Assembly: GCF_038024095.1 (NCBI RefSeq)
Contig: NZ_CP150668.1
Coordinates: 1,302,001-1,366,000, forward strand
Length of the DNA: 64,000 nucleotides
Direction: 5' to 3'
Source of the DNA: Polaribacter tangerinus
GTDB lineage: Bacteria > Bacteroidota > Bacteroidia > Flavobacteriales > Flavobacteriaceae
A program made the position numbers and the translations under genes. Below the pieces are notes generated by a model. It searched no databases. It was given only the letters and a program-made list of their open reading frames with translations, and had not been told where the DNA came from. Numbering within the stretch: the first letter of the stretch is position 1; each line of letters begins with the position of its first letter. Below, in pieces: positions 1-7,591 of the stretch.

Positions 1-170
1 CAATACCTAATAGTACAGTTTTAAGTGGTGCTAGTACCGAAAACCAACTTAAAGAAAACAAAAAATTATTAAATATCTCGTTAACTAAAGATGAAATAAA
101 TTGCTTGAACAAGTTTAAAGTAACTGCTGACTTTTATTGGAATGAAAGAAAAAAACTAATATGGAATTAA
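1..170 (+). CDS. Aldo/keto reductase, C-terminal fragment (5' end outside window)
   Basis: An open frame enters from the left edge (first full codon at base 3) and stops with TAA at 168-170, giving about 55 residues. The visible part reads ...STVLSGASTENQLKENKK..., which resembles the last strand and helix of aldo/keto reductases, where a G-A-S/T motif followed by xxQLxEN helps bind NADP. The catalytic tetrad lies outside the window, so substrate and activity cannot be judged. The stop overlaps the start of the MsrA-like gene by 10 bp, so the two are probably translated from one mRNA. The family call rests on a short tail only. Confidence 0.65.
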   Translation, partial: IPNSTVLSGASTENQLKENKKLLNISLTKDEINCLNKFKVTADFYWNERKKLIWN

Positions 171-667
171 AAAAAATTGCTTTTGGTGGTGGTTGTCATT
201 GGTGTACAGAAGCTGTTTTTCAATCTTTAAAAGGGGTAGAAGATGTAAAACAAGGGTTTATAGCATCTGAAGGAAAAAACAATACTTTTTCTGAAGCTGT
301 AATAGTAAGCTTTACCTCTGAAATAGAACTTGAAGTATTGGTAGAAATACATCTAAGAACCCATAAAAGTACCAGTAAACACACTATGCGTAAAAAATAT
401 AGATCGGCAGTTTATTATTTTACAGCAGCACAAAAAGAACAATGTTTACATGTTTTACAAGAATTACAAAATAAATTCGATGCTAAAATAATTACAGAAA
501 TATTAGCTTTTAAAGAATTTAAACCCTCTAACGAAGCTTTTCAGAACTATTATTTAAAAAATCCTAAAAAACCATTTTGTGAAACGTACATCAATCCGAA
601 GTTAAAGTTACTACTCAATACATTTTCTAACCACGTAAATGTGTCAAAAATATCAAACACAATTTAA
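161..667 (+). CDS. Divergent MsrA-like peptide methionine sulfoxide reductase
   Basis: This 168-residue protein begins like MsrA, which reduces methionine-S-sulfoxide. It has GGGCHWCTEAVF near residues 9-20 (canonical GCFWC/GCFWG, nucleophile Cys12), a Glu at about 45 in the position of the family's active-site Glu, and KYRSAVYY, matching QYRSVIY. Several family hallmarks are missing. The HDPT motif is HKST, the Gly-Asp-x-Gly before QYRS is replaced by TMRK so the active-site Asp is absent, and the SGYxGG loop is shortened. It overlaps the preceding aldo/keto reductase by 10 bp and is followed 27 bp later by the hydrolase-OsmC fusion. It is either a specialised or a weakened MsrA; activity is inferred only. 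Confidence 0.75.
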   Translation: MELKKIAFGGGCHWCTEAVFQSLKGVEDVKQGFIASEGKNNTFSEAVIVSFTSEIELEVLVEIHLRTHKSTSKHTMRKKYRSAVYYFTAAQKEQCLHVLQELQNKFDAKIITEILAFKEFKPSNEAFQNYYLKNPKKPFCETYINPKLKLLLNTFSNHVNVSKISNTI

Positions 668-694
668 TTAACTAAAATCAACTAAAACTCTCTT

Positions 695-1915
695 ATGAAT
701 ACCCTAAAACTAGAAATAAAAAATAAAAAAGGATTAAAGCTTCAAGCATATTTAGAATTACCAGCAAATCGAAAACCCAATAACTTTGCAATTTTTGCAC
801 ATTGCTTTTCGTGTAATAGCAATTTTACTGCAGTAAAAAATATTACTCGGTCATTAGCCAAACACGGTTTTGGTGTTTTACGATTCGACTTTACTGGTCT
901 TGGAAAAAGTGAAGGTGAATTTGCAGAAAGTCATTTTTCGGCAAATGTAGAAGATTTACTAGCAGTAAACGAATACCTAACAAAACAATACCAAGCACCA
1001 ACATTACTTATTGGTCATTCACTTGGTGGTGCTGCTGTAATTGTAGCTGCCTCAAAATTAAAAAATATAAAAGCTGTGGCCACTATTGGTGCTCCAGCAA
1101 CCGTAAACCATGTTACACATTTATTTTCTCATGCCATAGAGGAAGTTGCAGAAAAAGGAGAGGTTGAAGTTCGAATTGGTGGAAGACCTTTTAAAATTAA
1201 TAATGATTTTGTGGCAGATTTTAGTAAAACAGATTTACCTAGCATTACCAAAAAATTAAGAAAACCTCTGCTAGTTATGCACGCTCCTTTTGATAAAATT
1301 GTAGGTATAGAAAACGCTCATGAAATTTACCATAACGCCATACACCCAAAAAGTTTTATTAGTTTAGACGATGCAGACCATTTACTTTCTAGTTCGTCAG
1401 ATAGCTTATACGTTGGAAATATGATTGGTGCATGGGTAGAAAAATACTTCGATAAACAAGAAAATAAAATGTTGCAAACAGAAGGAGAACAATTAGTAGC
1501 ACATTTAAATATACTCGAAGACAATTTTACAACTTCTATACAAACCAAAAAACACTCATTCATTGCAGATGAACCTGGCTCTGTTGGTGGAGATGATTTT
1601 GGCCCCTCACCATACGAATACTTAAATGCTGGTTTAGCAGCCTGTACTGCAATGACCTTAAAACTCTATGCCCAAAGAAAAAAATGGGACTTGCAAGAAG
1701 TTTTTGTATACATTAGTCATTCAAAAAAACATAGTGATGATTTAAATATTGAAGTAGAATCGCCAAAATATTTAGATTTAATTGATAAAAAATTATCATT
1801 TATTGGTAATTTAGACGCCAAACAAAAACAACGATTAAAAGAAATTGCCTCTCGATGCCCAGTTCACAGAACACTGCAAAATGATGTAATTATAGAAACA
1901 GCAATTATTAAATAA
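695..1915 (+). CDS. Fused alpha/beta hydrolase - OsmC family protein
   Basis: The 406-residue protein joins two domains. Residues about 1-255 form an alpha/beta hydrolase with the nucleophile elbow GHSLGG (Ser109), an oxyanion-side HCFSC stretch and a C-terminal DADHLL that supplies the catalytic His. Residues about 270-406 are an OsmC/Ohr-type domain with the paired redox cysteines in AACTAM and RCPVHRTL. OsmC proteins reduce organic hydroperoxides using these cysteines. The fusion is a known bacterial architecture. It has no signal peptide, so it should be cytoplasmic. It lies between an MsrA-like protein and a zinc-ribbon protein, which suggests an oxidative-damage theme for this operon (inference). 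Confidence 0.9.
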   Translation: MNTLKLEIKNKKGLKLQAYLELPANRKPNNFAIFAHCFSCNSNFTAVKNITRSLAKHGFGVLRFDFTGLGKSEGEFAESHFSANVEDLLAVNEYLTKQYQAPTLLIGHSLGGAAVIVAASKLKNIKAVATIGAPATVNHVTHLFSHAIEEVAEKGEVEVRIGGRPFKINNDFVADFSKTDLPSITKKLRKPLLVMHAPFDKIVGIENAHEIYHNAIHPKSFISLDDADHLLSSSSDSLYVGNMIGAWVEKYFDKQENKMLQTEGEQLVAHLNILEDNFTTSIQTKKHSFIADEPGSVGGDDFGPSPYEYLNAGLAACTAMTLKLYAQRKKWDLQEVFVYISHSKKHSDDLNIEVESPKYLDLIDKKLSFIGNLDAKQKQRLKEIASRCPVHRTLQNDVIIETAIIK

Positions 1916-1931
1916 CTAAAAATTAACTAAC

Positions 1932-2201
1932 ATGAGTCTTATTAAAAACATTAAAAATTATTTTAACGCAAAAGCTAATGGCGAAAAAAACCAGAAAGCT
2001 CCTGAAGGAATATGCCCTAACTGTTGGGGAAAACAAGAATGGGATGGTGAGTTTTACAAACTTAATAAAGGAAATAAACTAGTAGGTAACGACCAAACGT
2101 ATAGTACATTTATTAAAAAAGTTGTAGAAAGTAATGTGGTTGGTATTCAGGTAAAAGAAGATACCTATGAATGTGAAACTTGTAATATGAGCTACAAATA
2201 A
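1932..2201 (+). CDS. Small zinc-ribbon-like protein of unknown function
   Basis: An 89-residue soluble protein begins 16 bp after the hydrolase-OsmC gene. It carries two CxxC pairs, CPNC at about residues 28-31 and CETC near the C-terminus (about 82-85), separated by a lysine-rich, polar middle. This pattern is expected for a zinc ribbon or rubredoxin-like knuckle, but I recognise no named family. The spacing makes it part of the operon running from the aldo/keto reductase to DUF423. It could bind zinc structurally or act as a small redox/metal adaptor; the sequence does not decide. Confidence 0.7.
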   Translation: MSLIKNIKNYFNAKANGEKNQKAPEGICPNCWGKQEWDGEFYKLNKGNKLVGNDQTYSTFIKKVVESNVVGIQVKEDTYECETCNMSYK

Positions 2202-2221
2202 CACAGAACCCCATAAAATAG

Positions 2222-3223
2222 ATGCTACACGAACTGAAAGAAATAGTAAATCATGCAATTGTTAACCAACACAAAAACATTAAAAATGTGTTGGTTACCG
2301 TTGTAGATTTAGAAGGTTCGTCTTACAGAAAACCCGGAGTTAGAATGCTTATTTCAGAAAACAACTCTATGATTGGTGCTGTAAGTGGTGGTTGTGTAGA
2401 AAAAGAAATTGCCCGAAGAAGTCAGTCTGTTTTTAAAAATAATATTGCCAAAGTTATTACCTATAATGGTAAATACCGAATTGGCTGCGAAGGAATTTTA
2501 TACATTCTTATAGAACCTTTTTTTATTTCTGATGAATTTTTAACCGAATTCTCTAAAGCCATTCAGGAAAGAACTTCTTTAAAAATAACTAGCTATTATA
2601 AAAAGGAAGATGAAATTTATGGTAATTTTGGAAGCATTATTAATTGTAATGATAGATACTTCAATTTTTCTGACACTTTTTCTAATACTACTTCAGATGA
2701 TTTAGCAATATTTTCTCAAGTACTAAAACCTATTTTTAGACTTATAATAATTGGCGGCGAACACGATGCTGTAAAACTATGCAAAGTTGCTGCTACATTG
2801 GGTTGGGAAGTAACAGTACTAACCAATGTAAAAGACAGTAAAAATAGTAGTGATTTTCCTGGTGCTAAATCAGTTATTGGAAGCACTCCCGAAACTGTAA
2901 CTTTTAACAACATTCACCACAATACAGCTATTGTAGTTATGAACCATAGCTTTGTAAAAGATTTACAATATCTTTTAAAACTCTCTAAACATAAACCAGC
3001 CTACATTGGTGTTTTGGGTGCTCCGAAGAGAAGAGAAAAACTGTTTAACGCACTATTAGAATACAATACCGATATAGATGATACGTTTCTTGAAGCAATT
3101 TTTACACCCGCAGGATTAAACATTGGTGCAGAAACTCCAGAAGAAATTGCCTTTTCTATTATCTCAGAAATTTTGGCAGTTACTAGGAAAAAAGAAGTCC
3201 GCTCGCTAAGAGAACATTCTTAA
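2222..3223 (+). CDS. XdhC/CoxI family molybdo-enzyme maturation protein
   Basis: A 333-residue cytoplasmic protein. The N-terminal XdhC_CoxI domain has GSSYRKPGVRMLI and GAVSGGCVEKEI. The C-terminal Rossmann domain (from about residue 180) starts IIGGEHDAVKLCK and contains VLGAPKRREK and the AGLNIGAETPEEIA signature. XdhC proteins bind the molybdenum cofactor, promote its sulfuration and insert it into xanthine-dehydrogenase-type hydroxylases. The next gene, 10 bp downstream, is a MobA-like nucleotidyltransferase, the usual partner that makes the dinucleotide form of the cofactor. No hydroxylase subunit lies in the window; it may be outside the left edge or elsewhere. Confidence 0.9.
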   Translation: MLHELKEIVNHAIVNQHKNIKNVLVTVVDLEGSSYRKPGVRMLISENNSMIGAVSGGCVEKEIARRSQSVFKNNIAKVITYNGKYRIGCEGILYILIEPFFISDEFLTEFSKAIQERTSLKITSYYKKEDEIYGNFGSIINCNDRYFNFSDTFSNTTSDDLAIFSQVLKPIFRLIIIGGEHDAVKLCKVAATLGWEVTVLTNVKDSKNSSDFPGAKSVIGSTPETVTFNNIHHNTAIVVMNHSFVKDLQYLLKLSKHKPAYIGVLGAPKRREKLFNALLEYNTDIDDTFLEAIFTPAGLNIGAETPEEIAFSIISEILAVTRKKEVRSLREHS

Positions 3224-3233
3224 AAGTTTAAAA

Positions 3234-3812
3234 ATGAAAATAGCAATTTTAATTTTAGCTGCAGGTAGTTCTTCTAGAATGAAAACCCCAAAACAGTTGG
3301 TAAAAATTAATAATAGATACCTTTTAGATATCGTTTTAGAAAAAACAAAAAAAATACAAGAAAATGATGTTTATTGTGTTTTGGGAGCAAATGCCTCGTT
3401 AATTAAAAGTAAAATTGTAACATCAGCAGTAACTTTAATTTACAATGAAAATTACAAAATAGGTTTAAGTAGTAGTATTAAAAAAGGTATTGAATATATA
3501 GAAAATCAACATAAATCTTACAATGGTATTCTGATTGTTTTGGGAGATCAACCGTTAATTTCTGAAAAGTATATGCTACATATGATTAAAATTTTTTCTG
3601 AAAATTCATCTAAAATAATTGGCTCTAATTATGGAAATAAAATTGGTGTTCCTGCAATTTTTCCAGTAGCTTGTTTTAAATTACTTAAAGAAATTAAAGG
3701 AGATGAAGGTGCCGGGAAAATACTACAAAATTTAACGAACATACTACTCCCAAAAGAAACTGTTAACTTGTTAGATATTGATACCCCTGAAGATTTAAAA
3801 AAAATAAATTAA
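3234..3812 (+). CDS. MobA-like NTP transferase (molybdenum cofactor nucleotidyltransferase family)
   Basis: A 192-residue protein starting with the nucleotidyltransferase signature LILAAGSSSRMKTPKQL (residues about 5-22), which binds the NTP phosphates, followed by VLGDQPLI around residue 102, where the Asp coordinates metal, and the C-terminal DIDTPEDL. This matches the MocA/MobA-like group that attaches CMP or GMP to molybdopterin. The 10-bp spacing after XdhC supports a role in making the cytosine or guanine dinucleotide cofactor for a molybdenum hydroxylase. A sugar-nucleotide transferase is possible from the fold alone but less likely in this context. Confidence 0.85.
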   Translation: MKIAILILAAGSSSRMKTPKQLVKINNRYLLDIVLEKTKKIQENDVYCVLGANASLIKSKIVTSAVTLIYNENYKIGLSSSIKKGIEYIENQHKSYNGILIVLGDQPLISEKYMLHMIKIFSENSSKIIGSNYGNKIGVPAIFPVACFKLLKEIKGDEGAGKILQNLTNILLPKETVNLLDIDTPEDLKKIN

Positions 3813-3834
3813 TATTGATACATTAAATACTATT

Positions 3835-4209
3835 ATGGCATTAATTTTTGGAGCGTTATTTGGATTATTATCCATTATTTTCGGAGCTTTCGGAGCTCAC
3901 TTACTAAAAAATAAAAGAACAAATGAACTTTTACAAAGTTTCGAAACTGGAGTAAGATATCAAATGTTTCATGCTATCGTTTTGTTAATAATTGGCTATC
4001 ATATTCAATTTAATAATACAATTATACAAACGCTTATAACATATAGTTTTATAGTTGGTGTATTATTATTTTCTTTTTCAATTTACGCATTGGTTTTAAT
4101 AGCTCCAAAACACAAGTATCGAAAATTTTTAGGACCTATTACTCCTTTAGGAGGTTTATTTTTAGCTATTGGTTGGACTTTATTACTGTACAAATTTATA
4201 TTTAATTAA
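3835..4209 (+). CDS. DUF423 family membrane protein
   Basis: A 124-residue, very hydrophobic protein with four predicted membrane segments. Features typical of the DUF423 (YgdD-like) family are the N-terminal GAFGAHLLK and the ETGVRYQMFHAI segment, followed by a C-terminal GPITPLGGLFLAIGW. It follows MobA by 22 bp and is the last gene of the plus-strand run. It ends 2 bp before the convergent TPM gene. The molecular function of the family is unknown. Confidence 0.9.
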   Translation: MALIFGALFGLLSIIFGAFGAHLLKNKRTNELLQSFETGVRYQMFHAIVLLIIGYHIQFNNTIIQTLITYSFIVGVLLFSFSIYALVLIAPKHKYRKFLGPITPLGGLFLAIGWTLLLYKFIFN

Positions 4210-4211
4210 CA

Positions 4212-4958
4212 CTACCATCCTCCAGAGGCACCACCACCACCAAAACTACCACTTCCTCTACCAGAATTACTTAAAATAATACTAGTAAATATAGTATCTG
4301 CCAAAGAACCAGTTCGTCTACCACCACCTCTATTGTTTTTATTTCCTCTAAAAATTATAATAAATAATATAATAATTATAATCATAAAAAACACAAAACC
4401 CGGGTCTGTACTGTTGTTGCTTTTAAATGAACGTGTTTCTTTAAATTCTCCTTTTAATGTTCTAAAAATCGCATGAACACCTTTTTCTAAACCGACATAA
4501 AAATCACCTTTTTTAAACTCCGGAATTATAATTCTTTCAATAATTCTTTTCGACATAAAATCAGTCAAAAATGGTTCTGCTCCTCTACCAACCTGTATGG
4601 TAATCTTTTTGTCGTTCTTAGCTAATAATATAAAAACTCCGTTGTCTTTACCTTTTTGGCCAATTTGCCATTTTTCTCCCCATTGCGCAGCCAAATATTT
4701 TATTTCTTCTCCTTCTGTAGATGCAATAATGGCCACTACAATTTGAGTAGAAGTAGAGTCTGAATAACGAATTAAATTTTGTTCTAATGTACTCTTTTGA
4801 CTAGAGGAGAGTAAGTTTTCGTAGTCGTAGACGCTTGTTTGAATTTTTGGAGTTTCGGGTATTATAAATCCCTGAGAAAAAATCGAAAACCCGAATAAAA
4901 AGAAGCATATAGAAAGTAAGATTTTTCTTACAAAAAAGCTATTTAATACTTTAATCAT
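4212..4958 (-). CDS. TPM-domain (YgcG-like) exported membrane protein
   Basis: A 248-residue protein with an N-terminal signal/anchor helix (residues about 10-30), a TPM domain (about 40-165, including the YDYENLLS start and the IQVGRGAEPFLTD core), a second hydrophobic helix around 190-205 (FFMIIIIILFIIIF), and a Gly/Ser-rich tail ending GGGGASGGW. This is the standard YgcG/TPM layout. TPM proteins have been linked to photosystem II repair in plants and to membrane stress in bacteria, but no general enzymatic role is established. Its start overlaps the end of the preceding TPM gene by 4 bp (ATGA), so the two are coupled. Confidence 0.88.
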   Translation of the reverse strand: MIKVLNSFFVRKILLSICFFLFGFSIFSQGFIIPETPKIQTSVYDYENLLSSSQKSTLEQNLIRYSDSTSTQIVVAIIASTEGEEIKYLAAQWGEKWQIGQKGKDNGVFILLAKNDKKITIQVGRGAEPFLTDFMSKRIIERIIIPEFKKGDFYVGLEKGVHAIFRTLKGEFKETRSFKSNNSTDPGFVFFMIIIIILFIIIFRGNKNNRGGGRRTGSLADTIFTSIILSNSGRGSGSFGGGGASGGW

Positions 4959-5392
4959 CCTTTAGATATCTCATTTGAAAGTTCATCTTTATCATCTACT
5001 TGCCAAGGAAAATGAGCTTTTAATTCACTACCTGCTTTTAAAATGCCTTCAACTAATCCTTGTTTAAATTGCCCTTTTTTAAAATGGTTTTGTATGACAT
5101 TTTTTGTGGTATTCCAAAAATCTTTTGCCACTAGGTCGTTTATTCCTTTATCGCCACAAATAACAAACTTATGGTCTTTTACAGCTACATAAATTAGCAC
5201 TCCGTTAGCTTGTGCTGTTTTATGCATTTGTAAGAGATAAAATACTTCTAGCGCACGTTCATAGTGATCCTTTTCAGAAGAATCCTCTAGATGAACTCGA
5301 ATTTCACCAGAAGTATTTTTCTCTGCAATTCTGATAGCAGAAATAATTTCTTGTTCTTCTTCGTGAGTTAGAAATTCTTCTACTTTAGACAT
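4955..5392 (-). CDS. TPM-domain protein, soluble partner
   Basis: A 145-residue TPM-domain protein without a signal peptide or membrane helix. Visible landmarks are FLTHEEEQEIISAIRIAEKN, the SGEIRVHLE strand, NGVLIYVAVKDHKFVICGDKGIN and a final QGLVEGILKAG helix. It lies directly after LemA (1 bp apart) and overlaps the longer TPM gene by 4 bp. The order LemA - short TPM - long TPM is common in Flavobacteriia and implies that the three act together at the envelope; the activity is unknown. Confidence 0.88.
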   Translation of the reverse strand: MSKVEEFLTHEEEQEIISAIRIAEKNTSGEIRVHLEDSSEKDHYERALEVFYLLQMHKTAQANGVLIYVAVKDHKFVICGDKGINDLVAKDFWNTTKNVIQNHFKKGQFKQGLVEGILKAGSELKAHFPWQVDDKDELSNEISKG

Positions 5393-6001
5393 TTATTGCT
5401 TTTTATTAAAGTTAAAATTTACATCAGGTGCATTCTCTGAACCAGCATCTGCCTTATAGCGATTCATCTCATCAAAATTTAAAATTCCCGCCAATAAAGA
5501 ACCCGGAAACACCTTAATGTGTTTGTTATAAGTATTAACACCTGCATTAAAACGATCTCTTGCAACATTAATTCTATTTTCTGTACCTTCTAATTGACTT
5601 TGTAACTCAAGAAAATTCTGATTTGCTTTTAAGTCAGGATATCTCTCTACAACTAGTAATAACTTAGACAATGCTCCGCTTAAACCAGACTGTGCTTGTT
5701 GAAATTGAGCCATTTTTTCTGGAGATAAATCTCCTGCATTTATTGTTGTAGAAGTTGCTTTTGCTCGCGCCTCTATTACTTGAGTTAAGGTTTCTTTCTC
5801 GAAATCTGCAGCTCCTTGTACCGTTTTTACCAAGTTTCCTATTAAATCGTTTCTTCTTTGGTAAGCACTTTCTACATTAGACCAAGTTGTTTTTGCATCT
5901 TCTTGTAGCACTACAGCTTGGTTATTAAAGCCTTTTACCCAATTATATAGGCCAAATACAATTACCAAAACTACTATTAAAGGAATAAACCATTTTTTCA
6001 T
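5393..6001 (-). CDS. LemA family protein
   Basis: A 202-residue protein with an N-terminal transmembrane helix (about 5-22) followed by a long helical domain. The family motifs are AYQRRNDLIGNLVKTVQG, RYPDLKANQNFLELQSQLEGTENRI and ARDRFNAGVNTYN. LemA proteins are membrane-anchored helical bundles that often co-occur with TPM proteins, as here. It ends with an asparagine-rich NFNFNKKQ tail. It is the upstream member of a tight LemA-TPM-TPM unit. Function is not known beyond envelope association. Confidence 0.93.
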   Translation of the reverse strand: MKKWFIPLIVVLVIVFGLYNWVKGFNNQAVVLQEDAKTTWSNVESAYQRRNDLIGNLVKTVQGAADFEKETLTQVIEARAKATSTTINAGDLSPEKMAQFQQAQSGLSGALSKLLLVVERYPDLKANQNFLELQSQLEGTENRINVARDRFNAGVNTYNKHIKVFPGSLLAGILNFDEMNRYKADAGSENAPDVNFNFNKKQ

Positions 6002-6078
6002 AATTATCTATTTTAAGTTTAGTTGATTTTAAAAATTTTATGTTTCTAATTTGATTAGACACAAAAAAACAACATTTG

Positions 6079-6408
6079 TTACAATTGATTTTTAATAGCC
6101 ACCAAAGCTGCTTTCACTGTTTCTAATCTATTAATAATTTCTTGATGCTCTACTGTTTTTTGTGGATTCTTTTTTAGCTTCTGCTTAGCGCCTTCTAACG
6201 TAAATCCTCGTTCTTTAACAAGGCTATATATTAATTTAAAATTAGTAATATCGTCGGGAGTAAAAAGACGATTTCCCTTCGCATTTTTTTTTGGTTTTAT
6301 AATATCAAATTCTTTTTCCCAAAAACGAATTAAAGAAGTGTTTACATGAAAAGCTTTGGCTACCTCGCCAATTTTATAATATCGCTTTTCTGGTAAATCT
6401 ACATGCAT
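6079..6408 (-). CDS. Short MerR-family transcriptional regulator
   Basis: About 109 residues starting MHVDLPEKRYY; an earlier in-frame ATG at 6429 would add seven residues (MYYLTNS) and is less likely because MerR homologues begin near the EKRYYKIGEVAK strand. The winged helix-turn-helix is YKIGEVAKAFHVNTSLIRFW, followed by a GNRLFTPDDI second wing and a helix LVKERGFTLEGAK. The usual long dimerisation helix and metal- or drug-binding domain are absent or very short. It lies between an M23 peptidase (upstream) and LemA, so it may regulate this envelope cluster. No effector can be named. Confidence 0.85.
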   Translation of the reverse strand: MHVDLPEKRYYKIGEVAKAFHVNTSLIRFWEKEFDIIKPKKNAKGNRLFTPDDITNFKLIYSLVKERGFTLEGAKQKLKKNPQKTVEHQEIINRLETVKAALVAIKNQL

Positions 6409-6459
6409 ACTATTAGTTAAATAATACAATTTAGGGTTTTATTTTTGCTTAAAAACAGT

Positions 6460-7428
6460 TTAATCGTATGACTGTCCTTCTTCTTCCGCAGATTTTTGCA
6501 TGGCAATAAATTCTTCAGGAGTTAAATCACCATAATAAAAATTGATAGGATTTAAAGCTCTATCGTTCTTATGAATTTCGTAGTGTAAATGCGGAGCTGC
6601 AGACAAACCAGTATTTCCGACATAACCAATTAAATCGCCACGCTTAACTTTATCTCTCCTTCTTTTTACCATTTTACTCATGTGTGCATAAATGGTTTTA
6701 TAGCCATAACCATGGTCTATGTAAATTACGTTTCCAAAGGTGGCACTTCGTTGAGCTCTAATTACAGTTCCGTTTCCGGTTGCATAAATTGGTGTTCCTG
6801 TGGGAGCTGTAAAATCCATTCCTTTATGAAACTTTCGATATTTTAAAATTGGATGCATTCTCATACCATAACCCGAAGCCATTCTCTTTAAATCTTCGTT
6901 TTTTACAGGCTGAATAGCAGGAATAGCCGCTAACATTTTTTCTTTTTCTTTAGCTAAACTTACTATTTCATCTAAAGATTTAGATTGAACAACCAATTGT
7001 TTTGATAAAATATCTACTTGTTTTGTTAGGTTTTTAATCATCTTAGAATTATCGTAGCCTTCTAAACTTTTGTATCTATTAACTCCACCAAAACCGGCTT
7101 TTCTTTGCTCATCTGGTATTGGGTTTGCTTCAAAATACATTCTATAGATGTTGTTATCTCTTTCTTGTAATTGTGCTAAAATTTCTGAACTTTCTTGCAT
7201 TCTCTTTGCTAAAAGCTCATAGTTTAACTTTAAATTTTCATTCTCTCTGTTTAAAGCCCTCTCATTGGGCGACATAATAATTTGGCTAAAAGCTATAAAA
7301 CCAATAAAAGCAACTAATAAAACTGCGGTTATAACAAAAAGAGTTCTTTTGTAGTAATCGCTTTTCTTAGTCTTAATTTTTCGATAAGAAAGCGTATCTG
7401 CATCGTAATAATATTTTACTTTTGCCAT
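6460..7428 (-). CDS. M23 family peptidoglycan endopeptidase, membrane anchored
   Basis: A 322-residue protein with a cytoplasmic lysine-rich start, one transmembrane helix (about 28-50), a coiled-coil stretch (about 58-165) and a C-terminal M23/LytM domain. Zinc-binding motifs are HKGMDFTAP (H-x3-D) and HLHYEIH (HxH), with YGYKTIYAHM between them. M23 enzymes cut peptide cross-links in peptidoglycan; the coiled coil resembles regulators of cell-wall hydrolysis. All metal ligands look intact, so it should be catalytic. It is transcribed away from alaS and begins the minus-strand group ending in the TPM genes. Confidence 0.93.
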   Translation of the reverse strand: MAKVKYYYDADTLSYRKIKTKKSDYYKRTLFVITAVLLVAFIGFIAFSQIIMSPNERALNRENENLKLNYELLAKRMQESSEILAQLQERDNNIYRMYFEANPIPDEQRKAGFGGVNRYKSLEGYDNSKMIKNLTKQVDILSKQLVVQSKSLDEIVSLAKEKEKMLAAIPAIQPVKNEDLKRMASGYGMRMHPILKYRKFHKGMDFTAPTGTPIYATGNGTVIRAQRSATFGNVIYIDHGYGYKTIYAHMSKMVKRRRDKVKRGDLIGYVGNTGLSAAPHLHYEIHKNDRALNPINFYYGDLTPEEFIAMQKSAEEEGQSYD

Positions 7429-7591
7429 AATGGTAAATGTACTATTTTTGTTTTTTTAAAATCGATTTTTTATCAATTCTCGTTTTTAATAACTCACAAA
7501 TTTACAAAATGTTTTACAACTGCTATTTTATGCAGTTTATTTTAAAAATATATTAACAAAATAGCCTCTCTATTCGAGACAAAATTCTTCT

